A stretch of 64,000 nucleotides of DNA from Bacteroidales bacterium (GTDB lineage Bacteria; Bacteroidota; Bacteroidia; Bacteroidales; UBA932), in the NCBI GenBank assembly GCA_017430365.1, contig JAFRNC010000006.1:124001-188000 (forward strand), in the 5' to 3' direction. The notes below the pieces were generated by a model, which had not been told where the DNA came from, ran no database searches, and worked only from the letters and a program-made list of their open reading frames with translations. A program made the translations under genes and the position numbers. Positions 8,469 through 17,580 of this stretch are shown here, in pieces (positions within the stretch are counted from its first letter, which is position 1; every line of letters begins with the position of its first letter).

Positions 8469-8476
8469 CAAATTTA
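8469..8476 (-). promoter_or_regulatory. Putative -7 box (TAAATTTG) for the 2-hydroxyacid dehydrogenase
   Basis: Minus-strand TAAATTTG matches TAnnTTTG, 21 nt before the ATG at 8447. No proper TTTG -33 box at the expected distance. In the same divergent space, TATCTTTA at 8516-8523 (plus) is a weaker candidate for the S9 peptidase gene. Confidence 0.45.
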
Positions 8477-8544
8477 GCAAAAGCGGGCGCAATAATAAAG
8501 TTTATCCTTTTTTGTTATCTTTATGGATTGATAAATGCGACATT

Positions 8545-10590
8545 ATGAAGAAATACTTGTTTGCCGCAGCCGCGGCGGTTCTGATTTGTTTCAGTGGATC
8601 CGCACAGGATTTCGACAAGGTATATCCGGCGACCGAGTTCTCCGTCAAGTTCGGACCAAGGCTGTATTACGGTGCTATCCGACCGGTATGGACGGATAGC
8701 GACACTTTCGTTTACTCAACCAACGAACCTGGCGGCGAGGCCTGGTATCGCGTGACAGGTACAAAGAAAGAACCTATCGACAAGGCAGCTTACGAAGAAG
8801 CTGCGTCAAAGAGCCGGACCGCATATTACGATCCTTCCGATGAAAGCCAGTATGCCGTGCGCAAGGAGGTCCGGGTCGTTTCCCCGGACAGTTTGAAGGT
8901 TGCCTTCGTAAAGGACCGGAACGTATGGGTGAGCAAGGCTGACGGCAGCGAAGCCTGCCAGCTCAGTTTCGACGGGACCGAGGGCGACGCATATGTCGAA
9001 ATCCGGTGGTCGCTTGATTCGAAGAAGCTATCCGCCCTTAAGAAACAGGTATTTCCGGAGCGCCAGATCATACTCCGCCAGTCCCGCCCCGAGGATCAGA
9101 TCCAGCCCAGTTACCGCTACCTGGATTACGCAAAGCCCGGCGACAGGCTGCCGCAGAGCGTACCGGCATTGTTCGACGTAGAGACCGGGAAAGCGATCCC
9201 GCTCGACCGCGGCATTCCGATGGACCAGTATTTCCTCATACTGGGTCGCTGGTCCCCGGATTCCCGCTATTTCACCTACGAGTATAACCGGCGCGGGCAC
9301 CAGTTGTATGAACTTGCAGCCGTGGACGCGACTTCCGGCAAAGTACGTACCCTGGCCAGGGAAGAAACCGACACATTCGTCTATTATTACGACCTGTGGC
9401 GCTATTTCTTCAAGGACGGAAAGCACTGCCTCTGGATCTCCGAGCGTGATGACTGGAGGCATCTGTACATGATAGACACATATACTCTCCAGACGGATCA
9501 GCTCACCCGCGGAGAGTGGAATGTCCGCGAAATACACCATGTGGACGAGGAAAGAGGCTTCATCCTGGCAAACGCAAACGGCATATCGGCATCACAGGGA
9601 GAAGACCCTTACAACAAGCATCTCATACGGATAGATATCAAGACCGGCAAGGTGACTGACCTCACTCCTGAGAACGCCAACCACACGGTGTATTTCAACA
9701 AGGAATTCTCAACATTCGTGGACTGCTATTCACGGCCTGACCTCCCCGCCACCACCGTACTGCGCGACGCAGGGGACGGAAGAGTCCTGAGTGTTATACA
9801 GAAACAGGACATTTCGGAAGTACTCAAGGAAGGCTTCACGATGCCCGAAGTATTCACTGCAAAAGGACGTGACGGCGTCACGGACATATGGGGCACAATC
9901 TACCGCCCCTTCAAATTCAATCCAAAGAAGAAGTACCCGGTCGTCGAGTATATTTACGCCGGTCCCCACGATTCTCACGTGGACAAGAGTTTCATGGCCT
10001 ATCCGCCGAGATTCTACCGTCTTCTGGAACTCGGTTTCATTGTGGTGACCATCGACGGAATGGGCACGGACAACCGGTCGAAGTCTTTCCAGGACGTTGC
10101 CTTTCGCAATCTCAAGGATGCCGGCTTCCCGGACCGCATTCTATGGATGCAGGCAGCCGCGAAGAAATACAAGTACATGAATCTCGACAAGGTCGGCATC
10201 TACGGCTACTCCGCGGGCGGCCAGAACGCAATGGCGGCCCTGCTCTTCCATCCGGAATTCTACAAAGTGGCCGTTGCGCTGTGCGGCTGCCACGACAACA
10301 GGATGGACAAGATATGGTGGAACGAGCAGTGGATGGGCTACCCCATCGGCCCGTGGTACGGTGAAAACTCGAACGTAGACAACGCCTGGCGCTTGGAAGG
10401 GAAACTGATGCTTATCAACGGGGAAATCGACGACAATGTGGACCCTGCCTCCACCCTGCAGGTCGTCTCCGAACTCATAAAACACAACAAGGACTTCGAG
10501 CAGCTTTACATTCCCGGCTATTCCCACAATCTGGGCGCCGACTGGATCACCCGCCGCATATACGAGTTCCTCTACCGTCACTGCAGATAA
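8545..10590 (+). CDS. Secreted S9 peptidase (dipeptidyl peptidase IV type)
   Basis: 681 residues from ATG 8545; signal peptide MKKYLFAAAAAVLICFSGSAQ. Residues about 30-430 form the DPP IV-type beta-propeller (repeated blades such as VRWSLDSKK- and GRWSPDSRYF-like strands). The C-terminal alpha/beta-hydrolase domain has Ser556 in GYSAGG, Asp629 in GEIDDNV and His661 in YSHNLG, a full triad. Such enzymes remove Xaa-Pro or Xaa-Ala dipeptides from peptide N-termini in the periplasm. The esterase gene follows after 13 nt and is probably in the same transcript. Confidence 0.92.
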   Translation: MKKYLFAAAAAVLICFSGSAQDFDKVYPATEFSVKFGPRLYYGAIRPVWTDSDTFVYSTNEPGGEAWYRVTGTKKEPIDKAAYEEAASKSRTAYYDPSDESQYAVRKEVRVVSPDSLKVAFVKDRNVWVSKADGSEACQLSFDGTEGDAYVEIRWSLDSKKLSALKKQVFPERQIILRQSRPEDQIQPSYRYLDYAKPGDRLPQSVPALFDVETGKAIPLDRGIPMDQYFLILGRWSPDSRYFTYEYNRRGHQLYELAAVDATSGKVRTLAREETDTFVYYYDLWRYFFKDGKHCLWISERDDWRHLYMIDTYTLQTDQLTRGEWNVREIHHVDEERGFILANANGISASQGEDPYNKHLIRIDIKTGKVTDLTPENANHTVYFNKEFSTFVDCYSRPDLPATTVLRDAGDGRVLSVIQKQDISEVLKEGFTMPEVFTAKGRDGVTDIWGTIYRPFKFNPKKKYPVVEYIYAGPHDSHVDKSFMAYPPRFYRLLELGFIVVTIDGMGTDNRSKSFQDVAFRNLKDAGFPDRILWMQAAAKKYKYMNLDKVGIYGYSAGGQNAMAALLFHPEFYKVAVALCGCHDNRMDKIWWNEQWMGYPIGPWYGENSNVDNAWRLEGKLMLINGEIDDNVDPASTLQVVSELIKHNKDFEQLYIPGYSHNLGADWITRRIYEFLYRHCR

Positions 10591-10603
10591 AACGACCGCT
10601 CCG

Positions 10604-12319
10604 ATGAAACGCTTTCTATTTATCCTGTCAGTAACTGTCTGCCTCCCGTTGTTCGCGCAGCAACGGGAGTACATATGGCCGGAAGGACGCATGCCGGATA
10701 TGCAGGCTTTCCAGATTGCAGCGATGACCGACGAGGTCGAGACGCCCGGTTTCAATCCCGATGCGTTCCGCATCCCCTACCTGGAGTGGTTCATGGCACC
10801 TGAAGATTCAGTGAAGAAAGATGTCTGCATGATACTCATTTCCGGCGGTTCATACATGAACTGTTGTGACGTAGGCCTCATCAAATACTGGCGGGACGAA
10901 CTGACCAGACTGGGCATACAATGCGTGAACTTCGTCTACAGGACACCCCGTCCCGAGGGACTTCCCATCTACCAAACAGCATGGGAAGACGGTCAGCGGG
11001 CGGTCCGACTGGTGCGCAGCGAGGCGGCAAAGCGGGGCTTCGACCCGGAAAAGATCGGGGTGATTTCCATGTCGGCCGGCTCACATCTGGCATTGCTGCT
11101 GGCCACGGGTTCCCTGACCCGGACATACAAACCCGTGGACAGACTCGATTCAATTCCTTGCCATATAAACTGGGCGATAGCCAACGCACCTGCCTACGCC
11201 ACTACCGACGGAGAGGCCGGAATCCCTGCAACCAGGGATGGATACGGCACGGACGTGGCATTGAGTCCAGTCTTCCCTTTCGATGCCAAGACCTGTCCGG
11301 TAAGCCTGCACCACGGAGAACTGGACCCATATTCCCCGAACGGTTCCACATTGTTTTACAGGCAATTGCGCAGGATGGACATCCCCGCCGAACTGCACCT
11401 GTATCCATTCCGCGGACATGGGGCTTTCGGATTCTGGCGCGGAATCGAATTCATGACACAGATGGGGTTCCTCGGACCGGTCGGACCGGAAGTCGACATC
11501 ATGGACCGTTCACGTGACAACATACGTAAAGTCCTGTACGACAAGGAACCTGTCTGGCCGGAAGGCAAGACCCCCGATTTCCGTGAAAACCAGTGCGTCC
11601 CATACCTCGAATGGTTCATTCCCAAAGAGCGTACGAGCGATGCCATCCAGATCATCTATTCCGGCGGATCGTATGAGGGAAACAGTCCTGACAGTTTCGA
11701 AGTCGCCCCGGCGCGGCGCTACCTGAACGAAAAAGGCATCACCGTCGTCACCTTGAAATACCGTACTCCAAGGCCCGAGGGGCTTGCCAAACACACAAGC
11801 GCATGGCAGGACCTGCAGCGCGCCATACGCATCGTCAGGAGCGAAGCGGCCGCCCGCGGCCTGGACCCCGGGAAAATCGGCATAATGGGTTCGTCTGCGG
11901 GGGGACACCTCACCTTGATGGGCGTAACATCGTCGCGGCACAGGAGCTATCTGCCCGTCGACGGCATAGACACCCTCTCCTGCCGCGTTCAATGGGGAAT
12001 CGGCATCTATCCGGCATACCTGTTGACCGACGGATTGGACGACTGCAACACGACGGGCGGCAACGACGATTCCGCAGTACTCGCCCCTGAATTCACATTC
12101 GATCCAGATACGGCTCCCATGCTCATGATACATGGCGATGCGGACGGGGATGCCTCCATGAACTCAGTCAAAGTGTGGGAGAAACTGAGGGCAATGGGCA
12201 TACCCGCGGAACTTCACACGCTAGCCCTGCGGGAACACTGCTTCCAGCAGAAATCTTCTCCGGGTACGGGCAGTTACAACTGGCTCGACCGGATCGCCGA
12301 ATTCATCGCGTACTTCTAA
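10604..12319 (+). CDS. Secreted two-domain (internally duplicated) alpha/beta-hydrolase esterase
   Basis: 571 residues with signal peptide MKRFLFILSVTVCLPLFAQ. Two homologous hydrolase halves are fused: both contain WPEG, PYLEWF, SGGSY, YRTPRPEGL, AW-D-QRA-R-VRSEAA and IG-ISAG elements. Half one (about 20-300) has the nucleophile motif SMSAGS, in which the first Gly of GxSxG is Ser, acid HGELDP and His RGHGAFGF. Half two (about 310-571) has GSSAGG, IHGDADGD and REHCF. Each half resembles the acetyl-esterase/BD-FAE type that deacylates plant polysaccharides. Both triads look potentially complete. Its stop codon overlaps that of the convergent GNAT gene by 4 nt. Confidence 0.85.
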   Translation: MKRFLFILSVTVCLPLFAQQREYIWPEGRMPDMQAFQIAAMTDEVETPGFNPDAFRIPYLEWFMAPEDSVKKDVCMILISGGSYMNCCDVGLIKYWRDELTRLGIQCVNFVYRTPRPEGLPIYQTAWEDGQRAVRLVRSEAAKRGFDPEKIGVISMSAGSHLALLLATGSLTRTYKPVDRLDSIPCHINWAIANAPAYATTDGEAGIPATRDGYGTDVALSPVFPFDAKTCPVSLHHGELDPYSPNGSTLFYRQLRRMDIPAELHLYPFRGHGAFGFWRGIEFMTQMGFLGPVGPEVDIMDRSRDNIRKVLYDKEPVWPEGKTPDFRENQCVPYLEWFIPKERTSDAIQIIYSGGSYEGNSPDSFEVAPARRYLNEKGITVVTLKYRTPRPEGLAKHTSAWQDLQRAIRIVRSEAAARGLDPGKIGIMGSSAGGHLTLMGVTSSRHRSYLPVDGIDTLSCRVQWGIGIYPAYLLTDGLDDCNTTGGNDDSAVLAPEFTFDPDTAPMLMIHGDADGDASMNSVKVWEKLRAMGIPAELHTLALREHCFQQKSSPGTGSYNWLDRIAEFIAYF

Positions 12320-12837
12320 CCCAGTTTTTTCTCAAACAGGACGAGATTCACGTCAGGGATACCATTGAAGACACAGGGAACTATTCCTGCCTCACGGTAG
12401 CCCAGTGACGGGTACATCTTACGGGCGACGCCGTTGACCGCGTTGGTATCCAACCGCACGACAGTGCAACCCTCCTCAAGCGCGTAGTTTTCGTAGAAAT
12501 CCACGAAACTGCGACCTATCCCCCGTCTAGTGCAGTCTGGATCCACGGTCAAAGTATGCAGGACCATTACCTCGCCATCCTGAGCAGGAAATGCCCAGGA
12601 CCCCTTCACATATACGGGGACCTGGGTCTTATTGATGATCGCAGATGCCACAATCCTTCCGCCCAGTTCGCAGACGAAGAGATCGTTGCGCCTCAGGGCA
12701 TCCAAAGCCGTCGCCCTGACCGGATAAACGCCGGGCAACCATCCGATACGCATCAAGCCTTCCCTTTCCTTTTGATGGATACGGTCGTAGATGGCCGCAA
12801 CTTCGTCAATGTCCGCGATTGAAGCAAACCTGATCAT
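12316..12837 (-). CDS. GNAT-family N-acetyltransferase
   Basis: 173 residues from ATG 12837 (MIRFASIADIDEVAAIYD), which lies 1 nt after the stop of the GH31 gene. The acetyl-CoA loop is TRRGIGRSFVDFYENYA and the C-terminal beta-bulge region reads RLDTNAVNGVARKMYPSLGY, both classical for GNAT. Cytosolic; the acceptor is unknown. The tight spacing suggests translation coupled to the GH31 gene, although there is no obvious functional link. Confidence 0.85.
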   Translation of the reverse strand: MIRFASIADIDEVAAIYDRIHQKEREGLMRIGWLPGVYPVRATALDALRRNDLFVCELGGRIVASAIINKTQVPVYVKGSWAFPAQDGEVMVLHTLTVDPDCTRRGIGRSFVDFYENYALEEGCTVVRLDTNAVNGVARKMYPSLGYREAGIVPCVFNGIPDVNLVLFEKKLG

Positions 12838-12838
12838 G

Positions 12839-14428
12839 TCATTTCCGCGTGAAACGGGGTACACGGTCGAGCGGGACATCCAGCTCGTAGGTCTTTCCGC
12901 CCTTGTACACCTTGCCGTTCTCGTCCTGCCAGCGGCCTTTAGGAAGATGTACCGTGCGTGAATTGCCGGGGGTCATCATCGGGGCGACCAGATAGCGGTC
13001 ACCAAGCATGTACTGGTCGGTACAGGTCTCGAATCCCTGGCCGGGGAATGCATACTCCATACTGCGGACGATGGGCTCACCGGTCTTTGCACCGATCCTG
13101 GCCTGCTCCACCAGATAAGGGCCCAGTTCCTCATGCAGTCTGGCATATTTCAGGCAGATGGCCAGATGCTCGGCGTCCAGGACACGCCAGGGGGCTACCG
13201 AGAACTGCATCATCGGCATCATGGCGTGGATCTCGCAGGAGCGGACGATCAGTTCCTGGTCCAATCTGGACTGGTCCAGGTTACGGAAACTGCCGAATTC
13301 CCCGCCGCCTATCATGTCGGGGCAAGTGTAGATATGCCCGAGCAATCCTGCCGCAATCATGTCCGGAACAAGGCTCGAAACCGCCTTCCAGGAATATGAC
13401 TTGTCACCGAGGCGCTGGACCAGGGCCTCGCCGCCCATACGCCAGCAGGCGCGGAACTCATTGTAAGGGAACTCGAGTCCAAGTTTCGCCCACAGCATCG
13501 TCTGGTTTGTGTCGAAGGATTTCCCGTCGAAAGGACGCGTATCCTCCTCCAGATACCGCTCCGGGTCTCCGGCGTCGAACTTGAATCCGTCAATCCCGTA
13601 CTGCTCCTGCAAGGCGGTCAGCGTTCCCTTGAAATAGGCATAGGCTTCCGGATTGCTCAGGTCGTAGCAGGCGCTGAGTCCGTTCCACCAGTCGAGGATT
13701 GCGGGACGGTCGCGCCGGGCATCCATCACAAGATAACCTTTCCGGCGAAGCATCCTGTACTCCTGGCTGTCAGGCGATACGAAAGGACATATCCACAGCA
13801 TTACCTTGAAACCAAGGGAATGGAGTTCGTCCACCATTCCTTTAGGATCCGGGAAACGGTCCGGACGGAACTCCGTACTTCCATAATATTTCTGCCAGTT
13901 GTCGTCGATCATCAGGATTCCGGGAGGGAAACCGTTGTCCACGATTGCGTGCGCGTATTTCAGCACGTCCGCCTGATTCTGGTCATATACCAGTTCTATC
14001 CAGGTGTTGTACTGCGGCTTATTGAGAAACATCTCCGGCGGGATTGTCCCGCTGGGCGGAAAATGGGCAGAAGAGGCGGCGAGAAAAGCCTCACGGAGGT
14101 TCGTACCTGCATCGACGCTGGTTACGGAGCCGCCATGATGAGGCGTAATCCGGATTTTACCGCCGGAAATGGAGACGGCGAATGAAGAGTCACACCAGAT
14201 ATAACGGCCCTTGTCGGAGATGAAAAGAGGCGTCGTATGGTTGTTGAAATTCTGGCGGGCCAGGTCAAATGCCATTTCCGTGGAGGCGTCGAAAGGCATA
14301 CGGACACCCAGGTCCGTGACGGCGCCCCACCACTTTTCTCCGGGGAGCATGCTGAACACACGCTCCTGGGCAAAAATACCGGTACTCAGGAAGAACAGAC
14401 CCAAGGCCAGGATAAAGGTCCTTTTCAT
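12839..14428 (-). CDS. Secreted glycoside hydrolase family 31
   Basis: 529 residues; signal peptide MKRTFILALGLFFLSTGIFAQ. A TIM-barrel GH31 core: substrate loop GILMIDDNWQKYYG, nucleophile Asp in IDGFKFDAGDPE and probable acid/base Asp in QRLGDKSYSW, followed by the distal beta-sandwich (YLVAPMMTPGN, LPKGRW). It is shorter than typical alpha-glucosidases (over 650), lacking the large N-terminal domain, as in the compact GH31 group. Substrate (alpha-glucoside, alpha-xyloside or other) cannot be fixed. It is followed by the GNAT gene after 1 nt and preceded by a 270-nt gap that may hold a gene remnant. Confidence 0.88.
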   Translation of the reverse strand: MKRTFILALGLFFLSTGIFAQERVFSMLPGEKWWGAVTDLGVRMPFDASTEMAFDLARQNFNNHTTPLFISDKGRYIWCDSSFAVSISGGKIRITPHHGGSVTSVDAGTNLREAFLAASSAHFPPSGTIPPEMFLNKPQYNTWIELVYDQNQADVLKYAHAIVDNGFPPGILMIDDNWQKYYGSTEFRPDRFPDPKGMVDELHSLGFKVMLWICPFVSPDSQEYRMLRRKGYLVMDARRDRPAILDWWNGLSACYDLSNPEAYAYFKGTLTALQEQYGIDGFKFDAGDPERYLEEDTRPFDGKSFDTNQTMLWAKLGLEFPYNEFRACWRMGGEALVQRLGDKSYSWKAVSSLVPDMIAAGLLGHIYTCPDMIGGGEFGSFRNLDQSRLDQELIVRSCEIHAMMPMMQFSVAPWRVLDAEHLAICLKYARLHEELGPYLVEQARIGAKTGEPIVRSMEYAFPGQGFETCTDQYMLGDRYLVAPMMTPGNSRTVHLPKGRWQDENGKVYKGGKTYELDVPLDRVPRFTRK

Positions 14429-14431
14429 GAT

Positions 14432-14693
14432 CTAGAATTTTGAGAATCTGAGGAAAAAATGATGTGCCGGGGCTTCGTCGTCCGTCACGCTCAACAGCGT
14501 CCGGGCCGGCGCTGAAACGGAAATGACCGGCAGAGAAGAGGTCATGAGATTCGACATGGCCTGGCCGGCATGATATGGAGCGGTGATGAAATGTCCGTTG
14601 TCGGAAACCGTCCATCGGCACGTCGTATAAATACTTAATACCGAGATACTGGTCAATCGTACAGTTCTTCCGGAACTCTTCCTCATTCCTCAT
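14432..14693 (-). pseudogene. Possible remnant of a protein gene (frameshifted)
   Basis: Between the histidine phosphatase and GH31 there is a stretch in which one minus frame opens at ATG 14693 with MRNEEEFRKN and a protein-like IDQYLGIKYLYDVPMDGF. Another frame then looks protein-like (HFITAPYHAGQAMSNL, ending HHFFLRFSKF with a stop at 14432), 3 nt before the GH31 start. This could be the tail of a once longer gene broken by a frameshift, or a small unrecognised gene of 84 residues from ATG 14686. I do not recognise the family. Confidence 0.28.
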
Positions 14694-14700
14694 AGCTTAC

Positions 14701-15996
14701 TTAAATGGCTATTTCGCCGAATCTGGCCTTGAAATCGCTCCAGCGGTAGAAGCCGGGAGCGACTTCGGGAAGCGGCAGGGTCGCACAGAAACCGTTCAGC
14801 AGCGCCTGAACGAGAATCTCGTCGGGAGCCTTACGGCTGCGGAAGAACACAAGCTGAAAGTTGCAGGCCATGGGAATGTCATAACTCCGCCATACCTTTT
14901 CGACATCGTACGGGTCCGAAATCATCGCATCCATCCCGTTCACTCCGAGATAGGAAATCAGCGGTGCCAGGGCAGTGTCATGAGAGAAACGCATACGGAT
15001 GGAGACACCGTTGTCCAGGTCCTCCTCGAAGCGGTCTATTATATCCTTGGCGGCAACTGACATCTCCAGGAAACGGCGGCGGTCCACTCCGGGCGCAACG
15101 CCGGTATACATGTAGTCGCTATAGTTCTGGACCCGCCAGATGGCATATTTCTCCTCCGGCGTAAACACATCCGTAAGCGCAGCGGGAACAGGGAAATCGA
15201 GGTTGCTGCAATCAGAGACAAGTTGCATCATGTCGTACATGAAAGACTCGCGGTCCAGTCCGATACCTTCCGTCGAAGTGAACCAGCGTCCTATGACTCC
15301 GTCTTCATCGAAAACGGCCTTGGCAAAGCGTTCGTACTTGCCTATGGCCTCTTCCGTGAAGGGTTCCATGGGTTTGTAATCCGGGTTGGAATGGCTCTCC
15401 GGAATGAGCATGGAATAATACGGGCGGCCGTAATCCACCTGGATAGTGAGGTCACGGTCCAGGTCGGACAGTTCATCCAGACAGCAGAGCATGCTCACGA
15501 TGACCCGCGAGGACTCGGTCGACAACGCAACCAGATAGGTTTTCCCCTTGAAGATTTCGGGATAGTTCCGGAAAATCTGTCCGGCAATCTGCCGGTGCTG
15601 CCGCTGGCCCTTCATGGTAAGGATCCCTTCATGATAGAGCATGCGAGGATACACTTCGGCAAATGCCTCGAAGAACTTCTTTCCCTCAGGGGTCAACTGT
15701 CCCTTTTCGTCAGCGGTCTTCCATATCCCGTACATTTTCGGATAGAAATCCGACCCGTCGACGAACCTCGCGCCATGACGGCCCATATGGCTGATATAGA
15801 AAGGTTTGTACCCTTTGGGAGGGCGCGGCGGGAGGGGCTGTCCCTCAGGATACATACCGAAGGTCCCTCCCCACCTCGTGGGATCGGAAAGGACATCATT
15901 TTTTGCCCACTGATGGTCTTCCTGGGCGAAAAGGACTGTGCCGGGCATAAAGGCCAGGAGCAGCAAAAGGAACAATTTGCGGATGGATATGTTCAT
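14701..15996 (-). CDS. Secreted histidine-type phosphatase (phytase/MINPP-like)
   Basis: 431 residues; signal peptide ends around LLLLLLAFMPGTVLFAQ. The clade-2 histidine phosphatase motif RHGxR is present as HMGRHGARFVDG, and the proton donor is HD in MRFSHDTALAPLI. Length and the surrounding YPEGQPLPPRPPKG segment resemble the multiple inositol-polyphosphate phosphatases of gut Bacteroidales, so a role in releasing phosphate from phytate is likely. It follows the tandem exported pair by 21 nt on the same strand and may be co-transcribed with them. Confidence 0.87.
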   Translation of the reverse strand: MNISIRKLFLLLLLAFMPGTVLFAQEDHQWAKNDVLSDPTRWGGTFGMYPEGQPLPPRPPKGYKPFYISHMGRHGARFVDGSDFYPKMYGIWKTADEKGQLTPEGKKFFEAFAEVYPRMLYHEGILTMKGQRQHRQIAGQIFRNYPEIFKGKTYLVALSTESSRVIVSMLCCLDELSDLDRDLTIQVDYGRPYYSMLIPESHSNPDYKPMEPFTEEAIGKYERFAKAVFDEDGVIGRWFTSTEGIGLDRESFMYDMMQLVSDCSNLDFPVPAALTDVFTPEEKYAIWRVQNYSDYMYTGVAPGVDRRRFLEMSVAAKDIIDRFEEDLDNGVSIRMRFSHDTALAPLISYLGVNGMDAMISDPYDVEKVWRSYDIPMACNFQLVFFRSRKAPDEILVQALLNGFCATLPLPEVAPGFYRWSDFKARFGEIAI

Positions 15997-16017
15997 GGCA
16001 ATACTGAATATGATCGA

Positions 16018-17580
16018 TTAACGGTTGTTCTTCCTTATTGTCAGCGAGCCGTCCGGATTGAGTGGCCCTGCCACGGCAAATGGAACGGGATACAGGACAC
16101 CCTTGACTTCCAGCTCCGCCTTGAGCTTGAGCCTGCCGCAGTTCCAGTCGAATCCTTTCGGCAGGTACATCATCCCCGAGCGGACACCCTCCACATCGGG
16201 ATAACCGGCGTCCAGACAGCCGCTGACATGCACCTCCCCGTCATCGGTGAACAGGGTCAGCCGAAGTACACCCGGTACTCCGGCAATCCCGTCATTGGTC
16301 ATGCCGATTATCAGGAAATCCAGGTCCTCCTTATCCTTTCCGTGCCAGATGAACGACGGACGCACGCGGTACCCGATGCAGCTTGCCAGGTCATCCAGTG
16401 CCTCCGGATACCTGCTGTAATATGCCTCAAGGTTCTCGGCGCAAATACTGTGGAAACTCCAGAGGGAATAATAGTTCGCGCCCGCGTCCTTGGCATGGAG
16501 TATGACATCGTCCCCGGCAGGACGTCCGTAAGGATCGAGACGGATTGTGGATGCGTCCCCCCGGGTCATCGCGCACTCCACGAAAGCCGCAGTCCAGGCG
16601 GGACGGTTGCACAGCTGCTCTATGCTTTCACTGTCCACGAGTATCGTGTCTCGGCGCAGCCAGTTGTGGTCGCGGACCGAACGGTCCACGAGTGCTGAAT
16701 TGCCCACTCCGCTGTGGTCGGGCTGGACATTTGTCACCAGGGGGACCTTGGTCCATGCGGCCTGCTGTATCTCATAGAGCCTGAGGAAAGTGTCCTCGGC
16801 CGCTTTCCGGTTCGGGAAATTATGCCCTTCATATGGCCAGGCGTGGCCTTCGCCCCAGAAGCCGAACATGTGGGTATCCACGAACTCGATGAGCGGACTT
16901 CCGTTGTATTTGTCGGCCATCAGGTGCTGCATCTCCTCGAAATACCCTATCAGGTATTCGTTGTAGCGCGGCTGGTAGTGACCGTGCTGGAAACGCGGCT
17001 GGGACGGATCGCCCTTCCATTCTCCCTTGAGATGGTCGAGCGGAACTTTTTTCAGGACATAGTCCGGCAGCGCGTCTTCGAGAGTGTCGGGATTGTTGAG
17101 CATCACCCTGAAACAGACCCGCTTCCCATACTGGGCCGCCTTGTCCATCGTGATCTTCCAATAGTCGTCGAAATCGAGTTTGCCGGCTTTCTTCTGGATA
17201 TGGCGCCAATTTGGACGTATATGCACCTTGGTTCCAAGAGGGAAACGGAACAGTTTGTCTATGGTCGTCTCGAGTGATTCACCCGGCACATGGGGTGCTC
17301 CGTAATCTCCTGAAATGTATGTGGTCATGCCCATGCCGAAAGCGTTGAGCAACTGCTTACCGGGCATCGTATACTGGACCACTTCCGGCTCCTCGCCGAA
17401 ATAGTCCTCCGGCGCGTAGGAAGGGAAAGGGCCTTGATAGAGTCGGTCACGGACCGCTGGCCCGGGGCCGAAATCGTATTTATACCAATTATGCTGAGGC
17501 ACCCAACCAAGCAGGTCCGGTGCGATACCGACGGCGGCTCCGGCCGCCAGTCCGGCTTTTATGAAATCCCTTCGCTTCAT
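16018..17580 (-). CDS. Exported protein with Tat-like leader, glycosidase-like, tandem copy 2
   Basis: 520 residues, beginning MKRRDFIKAGLAAGAAVG, a twin-arginine-like leader. The body (PLGTKVHIRPNWRHIQ, FRVMLNNPD, FGFWGEGHAWPYEGHN, TKVPLVTNVQPD) reads like a TIM-barrel glycoside hydrolase of clan GH-A style, with Glu in WGEGHAWP as a candidate catalytic residue. The last 110 residues form a beta-sandwich similar to DUF4832-type C-terminal domains. It is a close paralogue of the gene directly upstream, sharing FGPGPAVRDRLYQGPF and most blocks. Its ATG overlaps the upstream stop by one base (TAATG), so translation is probably coupled. I cannot assign a substrate. Confidence 0.6.
   Translation of the reverse strand: MKRRDFIKAGLAAGAAVGIAPDLLGWVPQHNWYKYDFGPGPAVRDRLYQGPFPSYAPEDYFGEEPEVVQYTMPGKQLLNAFGMGMTTYISGDYGAPHVPGESLETTIDKLFRFPLGTKVHIRPNWRHIQKKAGKLDFDDYWKITMDKAAQYGKRVCFRVMLNNPDTLEDALPDYVLKKVPLDHLKGEWKGDPSQPRFQHGHYQPRYNEYLIGYFEEMQHLMADKYNGSPLIEFVDTHMFGFWGEGHAWPYEGHNFPNRKAAEDTFLRLYEIQQAAWTKVPLVTNVQPDHSGVGNSALVDRSVRDHNWLRRDTILVDSESIEQLCNRPAWTAAFVECAMTRGDASTIRLDPYGRPAGDDVILHAKDAGANYYSLWSFHSICAENLEAYYSRYPEALDDLASCIGYRVRPSFIWHGKDKEDLDFLIIGMTNDGIAGVPGVLRLTLFTDDGEVHVSGCLDAGYPDVEGVRSGMMYLPKGFDWNCGRLKLKAELEVKGVLYPVPFAVAGPLNPDGSLTIRKNNR

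Noticed and set aside
15223..16698. A 491-codon plus-strand frame antisense to the phosphatase and the exported paralogue
   Set aside because: Overlaps two clearly coding minus genes and has no recognisable protein pattern.
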